Both the position numbers and the translations under genes were made by a program. Under the pieces are notes generated by a model, which was not told where the DNA came from, ran no database searches, and saw only the letters and a list, made by a program, of their open reading frames with translations. Positions 28,072-36,449 of a stretch of 64,000 nt of DNA are shown here, piece after piece. The stretch comes from Maritalea mobilis (GTDB taxonomy: Bacteria > Pseudomonadota > Alphaproteobacteria > Rhodobacterales > Rhodobacteraceae). The stretch lies in NCBI RefSeq assembly GCF_019800885.1, contig NZ_JAHVKE010000001.1:930001-994000 (forward strand), read 5' to 3'. The stretch's first letter is position 1; each line of letters begins with the position of its first letter.

Positions 28072-29029
28072 GCTTAACCTGACCCTCAAACAGATGCGCT
28101 ATTTCGAGGCGCTGGCCCGCCACGGCCATTTCGGGCATGCCGCCGATGCCTGTGCAATCTCGCAACCCGCCTTGTCCATGCAGATCAAGGAGATGGAGGA
28201 GGTGATGGGCACGCCGCTGTTCGAACGGGGCGCGCGGCAGGTCCGCCTGACGGGATTCGGAGAGGAGGTCGCCTCGCGCATTCGCGACATCCTGCGCGGG
28301 GTCGAGGAGTTGAGCGACCTGGCGCGCAGCACGGGAAACCGGCTGGCGGGGCGGCTGCGCATCGGGGTGATTCCCACCATCGCCCCCTATCTTCTGCCGC
28401 GCATCATCCCGCACCTGACCGAGGGCAACGGCGCGCTGGATGTCCGCGTGCGCGAGACGGTGACGCCGAAACTGATCGAGGAATTGTCCGAGGGGCGGCT
28501 GGATACCGCCATTGTCGCGCTTCCGGTCTCGGAACCCGCCTTGACCGAGGTGGACCTGTTCACGGAGGATTTTGTGCTGGTGCGTCCCGGCTCGGATGCG
28601 AACAAACCCGTGCCCAGCCGCGACATGCTGCGCGAGATGCGGCTGCTTCTGCTGGAGGAAGGGCACTGTTTCCGCGACCAGGCGCTGTCGTTCTGCAACA
28701 TGGCCAGCAGCGCACCGCGTGAATTGCTGGATGGCAGTTCATTGACGACGCTGGTGCAGATGGTCAGCGCCGGGATCGGCGTGACGCTGATCCCGGAAAT
28801 GGCGGTCGAGGTCGAAACCCGCGCGGCACAGGTCTCGGTCGCGCGGTTCGACGGGCCGCAACCCTCGCGCAAGATCGGGATGATCTGGCGCAAATCCAGC
28901 CCGCTGGCCCCGCAATTGACCGAGCTGGCAGGACTGGTGCGGGACGCGGGCGAGGAGATGCGCGCAGCCATGGCGCCCCTGCCCGTCGCCCCCGTGGCGG
29001 GCCAGATGCCGGGGGACAGCCCCGCCTAG
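28070..29029 (+). CDS. oxyR: Hydrogen peroxide sensor OxyR (LysR family)
   Basis: 319 aa. N-terminal helix-turn-helix (HGHFGHAADACAISQPALSMQIKEME). The two redox cysteines that form the activating disulfide are Cys200 and Cys209 in EEGHCFRDQALSFCN, at the spacing found in OxyR. Divergent from katG. No strong ribosome site before the ATG at 28070, but the N-terminus matches OxyR proteins. Its stop codon shares the palindrome CTAG with the stop of convergent ubiV. Confidence 0.95.
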   Translation: MLNLTLKQMRYFEALARHGHFGHAADACAISQPALSMQIKEMEEVMGTPLFERGARQVRLTGFGEEVASRIRDILRGVEELSDLARSTGNRLAGRLRIGVIPTIAPYLLPRIIPHLTEGNGALDVRVRETVTPKLIEELSEGRLDTAIVALPVSEPALTEVDLFTEDFVLVRPGSDANKPVPSRDMLREMRLLLLEEGHCFRDQALSFCNMASSAPRELLDGSSLTTLVQMVSAGIGVTLIPEMAVEVETRAAQVSVARFDGPQPSRKIGMIWRKSSPLAPQLTELAGLVRDAGEEMRAAMAPLPVAPVAGQMPGDSPA

Positions 29030-29928
29030 TGCAGGGTTGCGCCCGACCAATCGACGCCGCGCGCGCCCGACAGGAACCCGTCGGACAGCGAATGGCCCGG
29101 CTCGACCTGCTGGATCTCGGCGGTGATTGCCCGTGCGTCGCGCGTGCCGTCGACCAACTCGCGGTACAGGCCGCAGATCTGCGCAAAGCCCGAGGATTGC
29201 GGCGACAGGCGCAGCGCGTTCACGCCGGCCTCTTCCAGCGCGGCCACGTGCGGCGCGGCACAGGCGTAGCTGTCCGACAGCGTCTGCACCCCGTTCATGG
29301 CGAGGAAGGGCTGGTCATCCATCGTGTGCACGTCCAGCCCGTCGGGATCATCCTCGCAGGCGAATTGGCAATTGTCCTTGGTCCGGCCATGCATCCGCGC
29401 GTGGTAGCAGCGCCCCGAGATCGCCAGCGGCACGCGGCCGTGGCCCCAGACCTCGATGGCGACGCCCAGATCCGCCCCGGCCTTGGCCAGCACCGCGATG
29501 GAGCTGAGCGGGAGTTCCGGCGGCAGGCAGACGCGGGTCGCGCCCTTTTCGGCCAGCCAGGCCAGCGTGGTCTCGTTATAGACATTGACCAGTGGCCCCA
29601 CCGTGAAGGGCGCGCCTTCGGGCAGGTAGGCCAGCGCGGTCAGGTCGTTCACCTCGACGAGGGCGCCCGCCTCGGCCAGTTCGGTGGTCAACTTGCGCTC
29701 GCGCTTCAGCGTGACGAGGGCGAGGCTGGTCAGCACCACTTCTTTCCCGGCCTGCGCCAAGGTCTCGACAGCCTGCGGGATGCGATCCTGGTAGAAGGGC
29801 AGCCGCTTGGAACAGACAAGCTCCCCCAGCACGACGCGATCGACAGGCGCGGCGGCCAGATCGTCATAGAGGGCCGCCCAGCGCTCGGCCTCCCAGAAGA
29901 ATTGGTTCGGTCCGACGGTCAGTTCCAT
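29026..29928 (-). CDS. ubiV: O2-independent ubiquinone hydroxylation protein UbiV (U32 peptidase-like)
   Basis: 300 aa, U32 family. Four cysteines that bind a 4Fe-4S cluster in UbiV are conserved: Cys39 (ELVCSKR), Cys174, Cys187 and Cys191 (SGRCYHARMHGRTKDNCQFAC). With UbiU it forms the hydroxylase used for ubiquinone synthesis without oxygen, prephenate serving as hydroxyl donor in E. coli. It follows ubiU by 4 bases in the ubiT-ubiU-ubiV operon. Confidence 0.94.
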   Translation of the reverse strand: MELTVGPNQFFWEAERWAALYDDLAAAPVDRVVLGELVCSKRLPFYQDRIPQAVETLAQAGKEVVLTSLALVTLKRERKLTTELAEAGALVEVNDLTALAYLPEGAPFTVGPLVNVYNETTLAWLAEKGATRVCLPPELPLSSIAVLAKAGADLGVAIEVWGHGRVPLAISGRCYHARMHGRTKDNCQFACEDDPDGLDVHTMDDQPFLAMNGVQTLSDSYACAAPHVAALEEAGVNALRLSPQSSGFAQICGLYRELVDGTRDARAITAEIQQVEPGHSLSDGFLSGARGVDWSGATLH

Positions 29929-29932
29929 GCCC

Positions 29933-30916
29933 TTACCTCCAGGTCTTCTTGTAAGCGCCGGTTGTCGTTGCCTGCCCCTCGGACAGCCGCGCCAGCATGC
30001 CGGTCGGCAGCGGACGCCCCGCGTCCAGCGCGTCTACGGCGGCGCGGAAATTGCGCACCACCTCGGCCACGTAAGAGCGCGAGCGTTGCCGCCCCTCGAT
30101 CTTGAGCGCGGTGACGCCGGCCTTCTGCAACTCGGGTAGCAGCGCCTCGGCGTTCAGGCTGACCGGGTCTTCGAACAGGTGGCCGGTCTTTTCGCCCGCG
30201 CTGAAACAGCCCTTGCAGAGCGTGGGATAAGGCGCGCTTTCGCCCTTGCCCACGCGGTGGATCGTGTAGCCGCCCAAACGCGCATCCAGAACGCCGCCGT
30301 TGTCCTCGTACTCGACATGGGACGCGGGCGAACACACGCCGTTCATGTTGGGCGAGCGGCCCGTCGCGTAGGAGGACAGCGAGCAGCGCCCCTCGGCCAT
30401 GACGCAAAGACCGCCGAAGACGAAGACCTCGGTCTCGACCTCGGTCTCCTTGTTGATCGCAGCGATTTCCGGCACCGACAGGACGCGCGGCAGCACCACG
30501 CGCTTCACGCCGAATTCCGTGCCGTAGAAATTGATCATGTCGGCATTGGCCGCCGCCGCCTGCACTGACAGGTGACGCCGCAGGCCGGGATGGGTTTTCG
30601 CGGTATAGGCCAGAAGCCCCAGATCGGCGAGGATGACGGCATGGGCGCCGCAAGCCTCGGCATCGGCCACGGCGCGGTGCCACATCTCCTCGCCGCCGGC
30701 GCGGGGAAAAGTGTTGATCGCGACCAGCACCTTGGCGCCGTGCGATTTGGCAAAGGCGATGCCCTCGCGCATTTCCTCGCGGTTGAAGTTGAGGCCCGGG
30801 AAGTTGCGGGCGTTGGTTTCATCGTTGAAGCCGCAATAGACGGTATGCGCGCCGGCCTTCACGGCGGCGCGCAGCGCGGCGGGGGTGCCTGCGGGGCAGA
30901 CGATTTCCATTACCAT
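29933..30916 (-). CDS. ubiU: O2-independent ubiquinone hydroxylation protein UbiU (U32 peptidase-like)
   Basis: 327 aa, U32 family. Cluster cysteines Cys171, Cys178, Cys195 and Cys234 (GGLCVMAEGRCSLSSY, NGVCSPA, PTLCKGC) match the UbiU pattern. Partner of UbiV. Start is ATG at 30916, seven bases after GGAGG; a second ATG at 30910 overlaps the ubiT stop by one base. Anaerobic function is consistent with the FNR-type box upstream of ubiT. Confidence 0.95.
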   Translation of the reverse strand: MVMEIVCPAGTPAALRAAVKAGAHTVYCGFNDETNARNFPGLNFNREEMREGIAFAKSHGAKVLVAINTFPRAGGEEMWHRAVADAEACGAHAVILADLGLLAYTAKTHPGLRRHLSVQAAAANADMINFYGTEFGVKRVVLPRVLSVPEIAAINKETEVETEVFVFGGLCVMAEGRCSLSSYATGRSPNMNGVCSPASHVEYEDNGGVLDARLGGYTIHRVGKGESAPYPTLCKGCFSAGEKTGHLFEDPVSLNAEALLPELQKAGVTALKIEGRQRSRSYVAEVVRNFRAAVDALDAGRPLPTGMLARLSEGQATTTGAYKKTWR

Positions 30917-31452
30917 AGATCGACCTCCTCGGGTCGCGAGAGGCTGACGCCGGTGCGCCGTTCGGCGATGGCCATCAGCTGTTTGATGGGAGCGGCGAAG
31001 GGCCCGGTGAGCCGGGCGATTTCCTCGGACAGGTCCAGTTCGGCATCATCGACGGCGTTGCGCAGCGCCAAGGCGGCCGAGGTGTCGCCCTCGATCACGA
31101 GATCGCGCGAGAAGAACAGCGCGTCGCCGTCATAGGCCCCGTGAACCAGCCCGAGCAGCGCGGCCAGCGGCCCGGCGATGCGCGCCTCGCCCTGCCCGGC
31201 CCCGCGCACCACGCGGACCGAGGGGCGGCCCTTGTTGGGCTGCAACTCGATCACGATGGGCAGGTCGGTCGGGTCCAGCACGAAGGGCGTGCTGTCATAC
31301 TCGCCCAGGCGCTTGAACAGGCCCGGATGGCTTTGCGCGATGCGCCGCGCATAGACCGTCAGCGACAGCGACATGGGCAGAAGCGGCGCAACCCGCAGGC
31401 CCAGCGCGAGCGGCTGCGGGAAACGGGGGATCGGGGCATCGGATGGAGGCAC
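30910..31452 (-). CDS. ubiT: Anaerobic ubiquinone biosynthesis accessory factor UbiT (SCP2 domain)
   Basis: 180 aa from a GTG start (AGAGGA six to seven bases before it); no ATG is available and a TTG at 31479 is the alternative. The SCP2 lipid-binding domain spans about 40-150 (FVLDPTDLPIVIELQPNKGR; FFSRDLVIEGDTSAALALRNAVD). UbiT is thought to bind prenylated intermediates and is required for O2-independent ubiquinone formation. First gene of ubiTUV, stop overlapping the ubiU start. Confidence 0.9.
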   Translation of the reverse strand: MPPSDAPIPRFPQPLALGLRVAPLLPMSLSLTVYARRIAQSHPGLFKRLGEYDSTPFVLDPTDLPIVIELQPNKGRPSVRVVRGAGQGEARIAGPLAALLGLVHGAYDGDALFFSRDLVIEGDTSAALALRNAVDDAELDLSEEIARLTGPFAAPIKQLMAIAERRTGVSLSRPEEVDLW

Positions 31453-31523
31453 GCGTTTTCCTCTTCGCGAAGACAACAAGGGGGCTCACGCGGCTTTCCT
31501 ATGCCGGAACCTGTCAACCTGAA

Positions 31524-31537
31524 TTGACATCCATCAA
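31524..31537. promoter_or_regulatory. FNR/FnrL-type box TTGACATCCATCAA
   Basis: Matches TTGAY-N4-RTCAA, the alphaproteobacterial FnrL consensus, in the divergent gap between ubiT and ubiD. This predicts control of one or both operons by oxygen limitation. It lies 72 bases upstream of ubiT and 61 bases upstream of the chosen ubiD start. Confidence 0.75.
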
Positions 31538-31597
31538 ATCGGGGCAGGTTTTTTGCTGCTAGGCGGAGAGCCACGCATTCGATCGAAGGCCCCTCCG

Positions 31598-33103
31598 TTG
31601 CGAAACCTGCCCCCCTTTCCGACCCTGCGCAGCTTCCTTGACTGGTGCGCAGCCACCGACCAGTTGGCCCGCATCGCGGAGCCTGTGCCGATCCGCCATC
31701 GCATGACCGCCGTGCACCGCCGTGTCTTGGAGGATTGCGGCCCGGTCCTGCGCTTCGATGCGCCGGTGGACGGGGCGACGCGCCTCGACATGCCGGTCGT
31801 CACCAACCTGTTCGGCACGACGGACCGCGTGGCGGCGGGCCTTGGCATGGGGCTGGACGGGATCGACGGGCTTGGCGAGTTTCTCGCCGCCCTGCGCGCG
31901 CCCACTCCGCCCGAAGGGATCAGTGACGCGCTGTCGCGCTGGCCGATGCTGAAAGCGGCGCTCTCGACCCGGCCCAAGACGGTGAAAAGCGCGCCGGTGC
32001 AGGACGAGGTGGTCGAGGGCGCGGACGTGGACCTCTCGCGCATCCCGGTGCAGACCCATTGGCCGGGCGATGCCGGGCCGCTGATCACATGGCCCATCGT
32101 CGTCACGCGCCCGCAAGACAGCGCGCCGGGCGATCTGAACCGCTATAACGCCGGCATCTACCGGGTGCAGGTGATCGGGAAAAATCGCGTCATCATGCGG
32201 TGGCTGCAACATCGCGGCGGGGCCGCCCATCACCGGACATGGGGGCGGGCGGGCGAAAAGACGCCGGTGGCCCTCGTCTTGGGGTCTGATCCCGCCAGCC
32301 TGCTGTCCGCCGCCCTGCCCCTGCCCGAGACCGTGTCGGAGCTGACCTTCGCGGGCGCCCTGAACGGATCTCGCCCGCGCTTCGTGCCCGCCAAGACGGT
32401 GCCGCTGATGGTGCCCGCCGAGGCCGAGATCGTGCTGGAAGGCTGGGTGTCGCAGACCGAGACCGCGCCCGAGGGGCCGTTCGGCGATCATACCGGCTAC
32501 TACAACAAGGCCGAGCCCTTCCCGGTGGTTGAGATCACCGCCATCACCCACCGGCGCGATCCGCTTTACCTGTCCACCTACACGGGCCGCCCGCCGGATG
32601 AGCCCGCCATCATCGGCGAGGTGTTCAACCGCCTCGCACTGCCCACGATGCGCGCCCAGATCCCCGAGATCCGCGACCTCTGGCTGCCGCCCGCCGCGTG
32701 CTCCTACCGCATCGCGGTTGTGTCCATCGACAAGCGCTACCCCGGGCAAGCCCGGCGCGTGATGATGGGGCTGTGGGGGATGCTGCCGCAGTTCAGCTAC
32801 ACCAAGATGGTGATCGTGGTGGATGACGATATCGACCCGAAGAACTGGGACGATGTCGCATGGGCGCTGGCGACCCGGATGGACCCGGGCCGCGATTTGA
32901 TGCTGCTGGAAAACTCGCCCATGGATTACCTCGACTTCGCCTCGCCGCAGCCGGGGCTGGCGGGCAAGATGGGGATCGACGCCACCACCAAGATCGAGGC
33001 CGAGACGACGCGCGACTGGGGGACGGTGATGAAAACCGCGCCCGAGGATGCCGCTTTCGCCGAGGACCTGGTCACGCGCCTGCGGCTGCGGGGGGCGGCA
33101 TGA
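31598..33103 (+). CDS. ubiD: 4-hydroxy-3-polyprenylbenzoate decarboxylase UbiD
   Basis: 501 aa. Prenylated-FMN-dependent decarboxylase that removes the carboxyl group from polyprenyl-hydroxybenzoate in ubiquinone synthesis. It carries EGPFGDHTGYYNKAEPFPV, STYTGRPPDEPAIIGE, RVMMGLWG, DDDIDPKNWDDV and NSPMDYLDFASP, all close to E. coli UbiD. Start is not ATG: TTG at 31598 (AAGG eight bases earlier) fits the family N-terminus (LPPFPTLRSFLDW); TTG 31553 is possible. Its stop overlaps ubiX (ATGA), which supplies its cofactor. Confidence 0.94.
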   Translation: MRNLPPFPTLRSFLDWCAATDQLARIAEPVPIRHRMTAVHRRVLEDCGPVLRFDAPVDGATRLDMPVVTNLFGTTDRVAAGLGMGLDGIDGLGEFLAALRAPTPPEGISDALSRWPMLKAALSTRPKTVKSAPVQDEVVEGADVDLSRIPVQTHWPGDAGPLITWPIVVTRPQDSAPGDLNRYNAGIYRVQVIGKNRVIMRWLQHRGGAAHHRTWGRAGEKTPVALVLGSDPASLLSAALPLPETVSELTFAGALNGSRPRFVPAKTVPLMVPAEAEIVLEGWVSQTETAPEGPFGDHTGYYNKAEPFPVVEITAITHRRDPLYLSTYTGRPPDEPAIIGEVFNRLALPTMRAQIPEIRDLWLPPAACSYRIAVVSIDKRYPGQARRVMMGLWGMLPQFSYTKMVIVVDDDIDPKNWDDVAWALATRMDPGRDLMLLENSPMDYLDFASPQPGLAGKMGIDATTKIEAETTRDWGTVMKTAPEDAAFAEDLVTRLRLRGAA

Positions 33104-33672
33104 CCCCGGCGCGCATCATCCTGGGCGTTGCCGGCGCGTCGGGCGCCGTTCTGGCGCTGGAGGCCGCGCGGCACCTGCGCAGCATCGGGGCCGAGATCGA
33201 CCTCGTGGCCAGCACCGCCGCCGAACGCACCCTGACCGAGGAGATCGGGCCCGACGCGTTCGGAGAGTTGCGCGCCATGGCCACCCGCTGCCACGCAATC
33301 GGCAATATCGGGGCGGATATCGCCTCGGGCTCGGTCCCCGTCTCGGGCATGATCGTGGCGCCCTGCTCCATGCGGTCGCTGGCGGCCATCGCCCATGGGC
33401 TGGACGACAACCTGCTGACCCGCGCGGCAAGCGTGCAACTGAAGGAACGGCGTCGGCTGGTCCTGCTGGCGCGGGAAGCCCCGCTGACGCTGGCCCACCT
33501 GCGCAACATGACCTCGGTGACCGAGATGGGGGCCATCGTGCTGCCGCCCGTCCCGCCCTTCTACCTGCCCCATGCCACCGTGTCCGAGATCGCCCGCCAG
33601 ATCGCGGGGCGCGCGGTGGACCTGCTGGCCGTCGCGCCACCGGTCGCGAAGGCCTGGGCCGGGTCGGACTAA
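33100..33672 (+). CDS. ubiX: Flavin prenyltransferase UbiX
   Basis: 190 aa flavodoxin-like protein that makes prenylated FMN from FMN and dimethylallyl phosphate for UbiD. Conserved features are GVAGASGAVLALEAARHL, APCSMRSLAAIAHGLDDNLLTRAASVQLKERRRLVLLAREAPL and VLPPVPPFYLP. Cytoplasmic. Starts in a four-base overlap with ubiD, so the enzyme and its cofactor synthase are coexpressed. Confidence 0.96.
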   Translation: MTPARIILGVAGASGAVLALEAARHLRSIGAEIDLVASTAAERTLTEEIGPDAFGELRAMATRCHAIGNIGADIASGSVPVSGMIVAPCSMRSLAAIAHGLDDNLLTRAASVQLKERRRLVLLAREAPLTLAHLRNMTSVTEMGAIVLPPVPPFYLPHATVSEIARQIAGRAVDLLAVAPPVAKAWAGSD

Positions 33673-33676
33673 GCGT

Positions 33677-34240
33677 TCAGTTCCCCTGCTGGCGCATCAT
33701 GCGGTCATGCACCGCCGCCATGCCGCGATCCACCATGTCGGTCACTTCGACCGCATGGATGTGCAGGGCCGCCACCATCTCGGGGTCGGTGCTGGTCTGG
33801 GTGACGACGATCCCGGCTTCGGTGATCTCGATCTCCGTTTCGATCACCTCGGGGCGCGCGAAGAAGATGTCCAGCGTCGGTGACTGGATGAAGACCTGAG
33901 GGTCGCGCCCCTCGTCGACACGGGCGATCATGCCGACCACGTGGCGCACAAGCACGTCCATCACCTCCGGGTCCGCGGCGCGTGTCACGGTGCGGATGCC
34001 GTTGGGCAGCGTTTCGACCTCGCGGCTGAGGCTCTGGAAGTTGCGGAAAAGGACGGCCATCTCGGCGCTTTCCTCGGGCGTGGCATCAAGGCCACGCAGG
34101 CCGGGCATCGTGACCTCGTCATGGGCCATCATGCCGCCCGCGCCATGCCGGTGCATTCCGCCGCCATGCCCCATCTGCGCCGCTGCCATGCCCGTGCCGC
34201 TCAGGACCACCAGGGCCACGGCCAATAGCTGTCTTCCCAT
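33677..34240 (-). CDS. Secreted His/Met-rich protein of unknown function
   Basis: 187 aa. Signal peptide MGRQLLAVALVVLSGTGMAAA-Q. The mature N-terminus is rich in His, Met and Gly (QMGHGGGMHRHGAGGMM), suggesting metal binding such as copper. The remainder is a predicted alpha-beta domain with ADPEVMDVLVRHVVGMIARVDEGRDP and a His-Met C-terminal part (HIHAVEVTDMVDRGMAAVHDRMM). I do not recognise the family. ATG at 34240 follows AAAGGG at 8 bases; a GTG nine bases upstream is possible. Ends 4 bases from ubiX, convergent. Confidence 0.75.
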   Translation of the reverse strand: MGRQLLAVALVVLSGTGMAAAQMGHGGGMHRHGAGGMMAHDEVTMPGLRGLDATPEESAEMAVLFRNFQSLSREVETLPNGIRTVTRAADPEVMDVLVRHVVGMIARVDEGRDPQVFIQSPTLDIFFARPEVIETEIEITEAGIVVTQTSTDPEMVAALHIHAVEVTDMVDRGMAAVHDRMMRQQGN

Positions 34241-34408
34241 GCGCTTCACCCTTTGCCACGTTCCCGTCCCGGGTCAGGAAACCCCGTCCCCCCTGCGCAG
34301 GTCAATCAAGGACTATCCCCCAAACGGGAACGTGATGGCCCTTTCGTCGTTTCACACATGGAGGAACCCGTTTACCCCTTTCGAGACGACCCGCCAGAGG
34401 AGGCCGCC

Positions 34409-35326
34409 ATGCCAGATCCCAAACGCCCCATCCGCCGCATCGCCTGCGTGGGCGAGGTGATGATCGAGTTGATCGCGCGCGCGGATGGCACGGCCCGGAT
34501 CGGTGTCGCGGGCGACACCTACAACACGGCGGTCTACCTGGTGCGGGCGCTGCGCGGCAGCGGCGTTCATGTGAGCTACGTGACCGCCTTGGGCGATGAT
34601 CCCTATTCCGACCGGATCATGGACGCGCTGCGCGGACAAGGCGTGGAAAGCGACCTTGTCGAACGGCGGGTTGGCATGATGCCGGGGCTCTATGCCATCG
34701 ACACGGATGCCAGGGGCGAGCGCAGTTTCAGCTATTGGCGCTCCACCTCGGCGGCGCGGAGCCTGTTCGAGGAGCCGTGCGAGATTGGCCCTTCCGCACT
34801 GGACGGGTTCGACTTGGTCTACCTGAGCGGCATCACGCTGGCCATTCTGCCCGAACACACCCGCGCGCGCCTGTTCGACTGGGCCGAGCAGTTCACCCGC
34901 TTGGGCGGCACCTTGGCCTATGACAGCAACTACCGCCCCCGCCTGTGGGACAGCCCCGAGGCCGCTGTAGCGGCCAACACCCGGATGTGGCAGCTTGCCG
35001 ATATCGCCCTGCCCTCGCTCGACGACGAAGAACGTCTCTCCGGCCTTGATGGCAGCGCCGCCGTTCTGGCGCATCTGCACACCCTGGGCGCGACGCGCGG
35101 GGCGTTGAAACGCGGCGACCAGGGGCCGATCGACCTTGCCACCGGCCAGACGCTACCGGCTGGCAGCCCGGTCGAGGTGGTCGATTCCACCGCCGCCGGC
35201 GACAGTTTCAACGCGGCCTATCTCGCCGCGCTTGCCCGCGGGCAGGACGAGGTCAGCGCCATGGCCGCCGGGCATGAGCTTGCAGCCGAGGTCATCAGGC
35301 ATCCCGGTGCCATCATGGCGGGCTGA
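34409..35326 (+). CDS. kdgK: PfkB-family sugar kinase, probable 2-keto-3-deoxygluconate kinase
   Basis: 305 aa ribokinase-fold enzyme. It has the N-terminal CVGEVMIELI, the substrate-side GVAGDTYNTAVYL, and the C-terminal signature VDSTAAGDSFNAAYLAAL with catalytic Asp in AAGDSFN. GVAGDTYNTAVYLARL-type motifs occur in KdgK, which phosphorylates KDG to KDPG for the Entner-Doudoroff pathway. The ATG follows AGAGGAGG closely; the upstream open frame lacks similarity. No aldolase or transporter adjoins it, so the exact sugar is inferred by family only. Confidence 0.85.
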   Translation: MPDPKRPIRRIACVGEVMIELIARADGTARIGVAGDTYNTAVYLVRALRGSGVHVSYVTALGDDPYSDRIMDALRGQGVESDLVERRVGMMPGLYAIDTDARGERSFSYWRSTSAARSLFEEPCEIGPSALDGFDLVYLSGITLAILPEHTRARLFDWAEQFTRLGGTLAYDSNYRPRLWDSPEAAVAANTRMWQLADIALPSLDDEERLSGLDGSAAVLAHLHTLGATRGALKRGDQGPIDLATGQTLPAGSPVEVVDSTAAGDSFNAAYLAALARGQDEVSAMAAGHELAAEVIRHPGAIMAG

Positions 35327-35439
35327 GCCCCCATTACTCACGGTTTGGTGCAGGACTGTGTACGCCGTCCATTTCATGGGCAAGCATGCGCGGAACGGCG
35401 GGCCTTGGGCGCGTGCCCACTTGCGCGCGATCCATTTTC

Positions 35440-35454
35440 CGACTAATTCGATCA
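35440..35454. promoter_or_regulatory. Candidate iron box upstream of hmuT (CGACTAATTCGATCA)
   Basis: One mismatch to TGA-N9-TCA, the rhizobial/rhodobacterial RirA-type iron-responsive operator. It resembles the box upstream of the receptor gene (shared GACTAA and ATCA). It lies 85 bases before the hmuT start. The rest of the 212-base gap shows nothing clear. Confidence 0.5.
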
Positions 35455-35538
35455 ACTAATGCCGCGCGCATTGGCCAGCCCTGCCCCCTTGCAGAGCCAG
35501 CGATCCCCGACACCCTTCGCCGAGAGATCGCCCAAGCC

Positions 35539-36447
35539 ATGGTTTCACGCCCGTTTTCCTTTGCCTTCCGCCTGACGCCCGGACATTGCCACGGCGGATT
35601 GTCCGCGCTTCTTGCCGTCATCGCGCTTGTCCTCATGATGTTCCCGGGGCCGGTGCAGTCCCAGGAAGATCGCGGGCGCATCATCTCGCTTGGCGGATCG
35701 GTGACCGAGATCGTCTATGCGCTTGGGGCGGGCGACCGGCTGGTGGGGCGCGACACGACCTCAACCTGGCCCGAGGCGGCGCTGGCCTTGCCCGATGTCG
35801 GATATGTCCGCGCCCTGTCGCCCGAGGGGGTCCTGTCGCTCGATCCCGGCCTGATCATCGCCATCGAAGGCAGCGGCCCGCCCGAAACGCTGGAGGTGCT
35901 GGACAGCGCCTCGGTCCCGCTTGTGACGGTGCCGGAAGGCTACGACATGCCCGCGATCCGCGCCAAGATCGAGACCGTGGCCGAGGCGCTTGGCCTGTCC
36001 GAGGACGGCGCAGCCCTTGCCGACCACGTCGAGGTGGAGCTGGCGGCAGCGGTCGAGGCCGCCCGCACAGACACCCCGCCGCGCGTGCTGTTCATCCTGT
36101 CGATGCAGGGCGGACGGATCATGGCCGCAGGGGCCAGCACGGCGGCGCAGGGGATCATCGAACTGGCCGGTGGCGTGAACGCGCTGGAGGGGTTCAGCGG
36201 CTACCAGCAGATCAGCGACGAAGCGGTGTTGCTGGCAGCACCCGACGTGATCCTGATGATGGACCGGACCGGGGATCACGCCATGGGCGATGACGCCATG
36301 CGCGCCCACCCGGTCCTCCGCCACACCCCGGCGGTCGAGGCCGGGCGCATCGTCCGCCAGCCGGGGACGCGCCTTCTGGGGTTCGGCCCGCGCACGCCCG
36401 AGGCGGTGCGCGCGCTGGCCGACGCGTTCCAGACCACCGGGAGCTGA
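35539..36447 (+). CDS. hmuT: Hemin ABC transporter periplasmic binding protein HmuT
   Basis: 302 aa, class III (helical-backbone) binding protein. Hydrophobic export segment HGGLSALLAVIALVLMMFPGPVQS before QEDRGRIISLGGSVTEIVYALGAGDRLVGRD, the typical start of HmuT/BtuF-type domains. Binds heme in the periplasm for HmuUV. ATG at 35539 is chosen since it gives a signal sequence; no strong ribosome site. First gene of hmuTUV and the IsdG-like gene. Confidence 0.93.
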   Translation: MVSRPFSFAFRLTPGHCHGGLSALLAVIALVLMMFPGPVQSQEDRGRIISLGGSVTEIVYALGAGDRLVGRDTTSTWPEAALALPDVGYVRALSPEGVLSLDPGLIIAIEGSGPPETLEVLDSASVPLVTVPEGYDMPAIRAKIETVAEALGLSEDGAALADHVEVELAAAVEAARTDTPPRVLFILSMQGGRIMAAGASTAAQGIIELAGGVNALEGFSGYQQISDEAVLLAAPDVILMMDRTGDHAMGDDAMRAHPVLRHTPAVEAGRIVRQPGTRLLGFGPRTPEAVRALADAFQTTGS

Positions 36448-36449
36448 CC

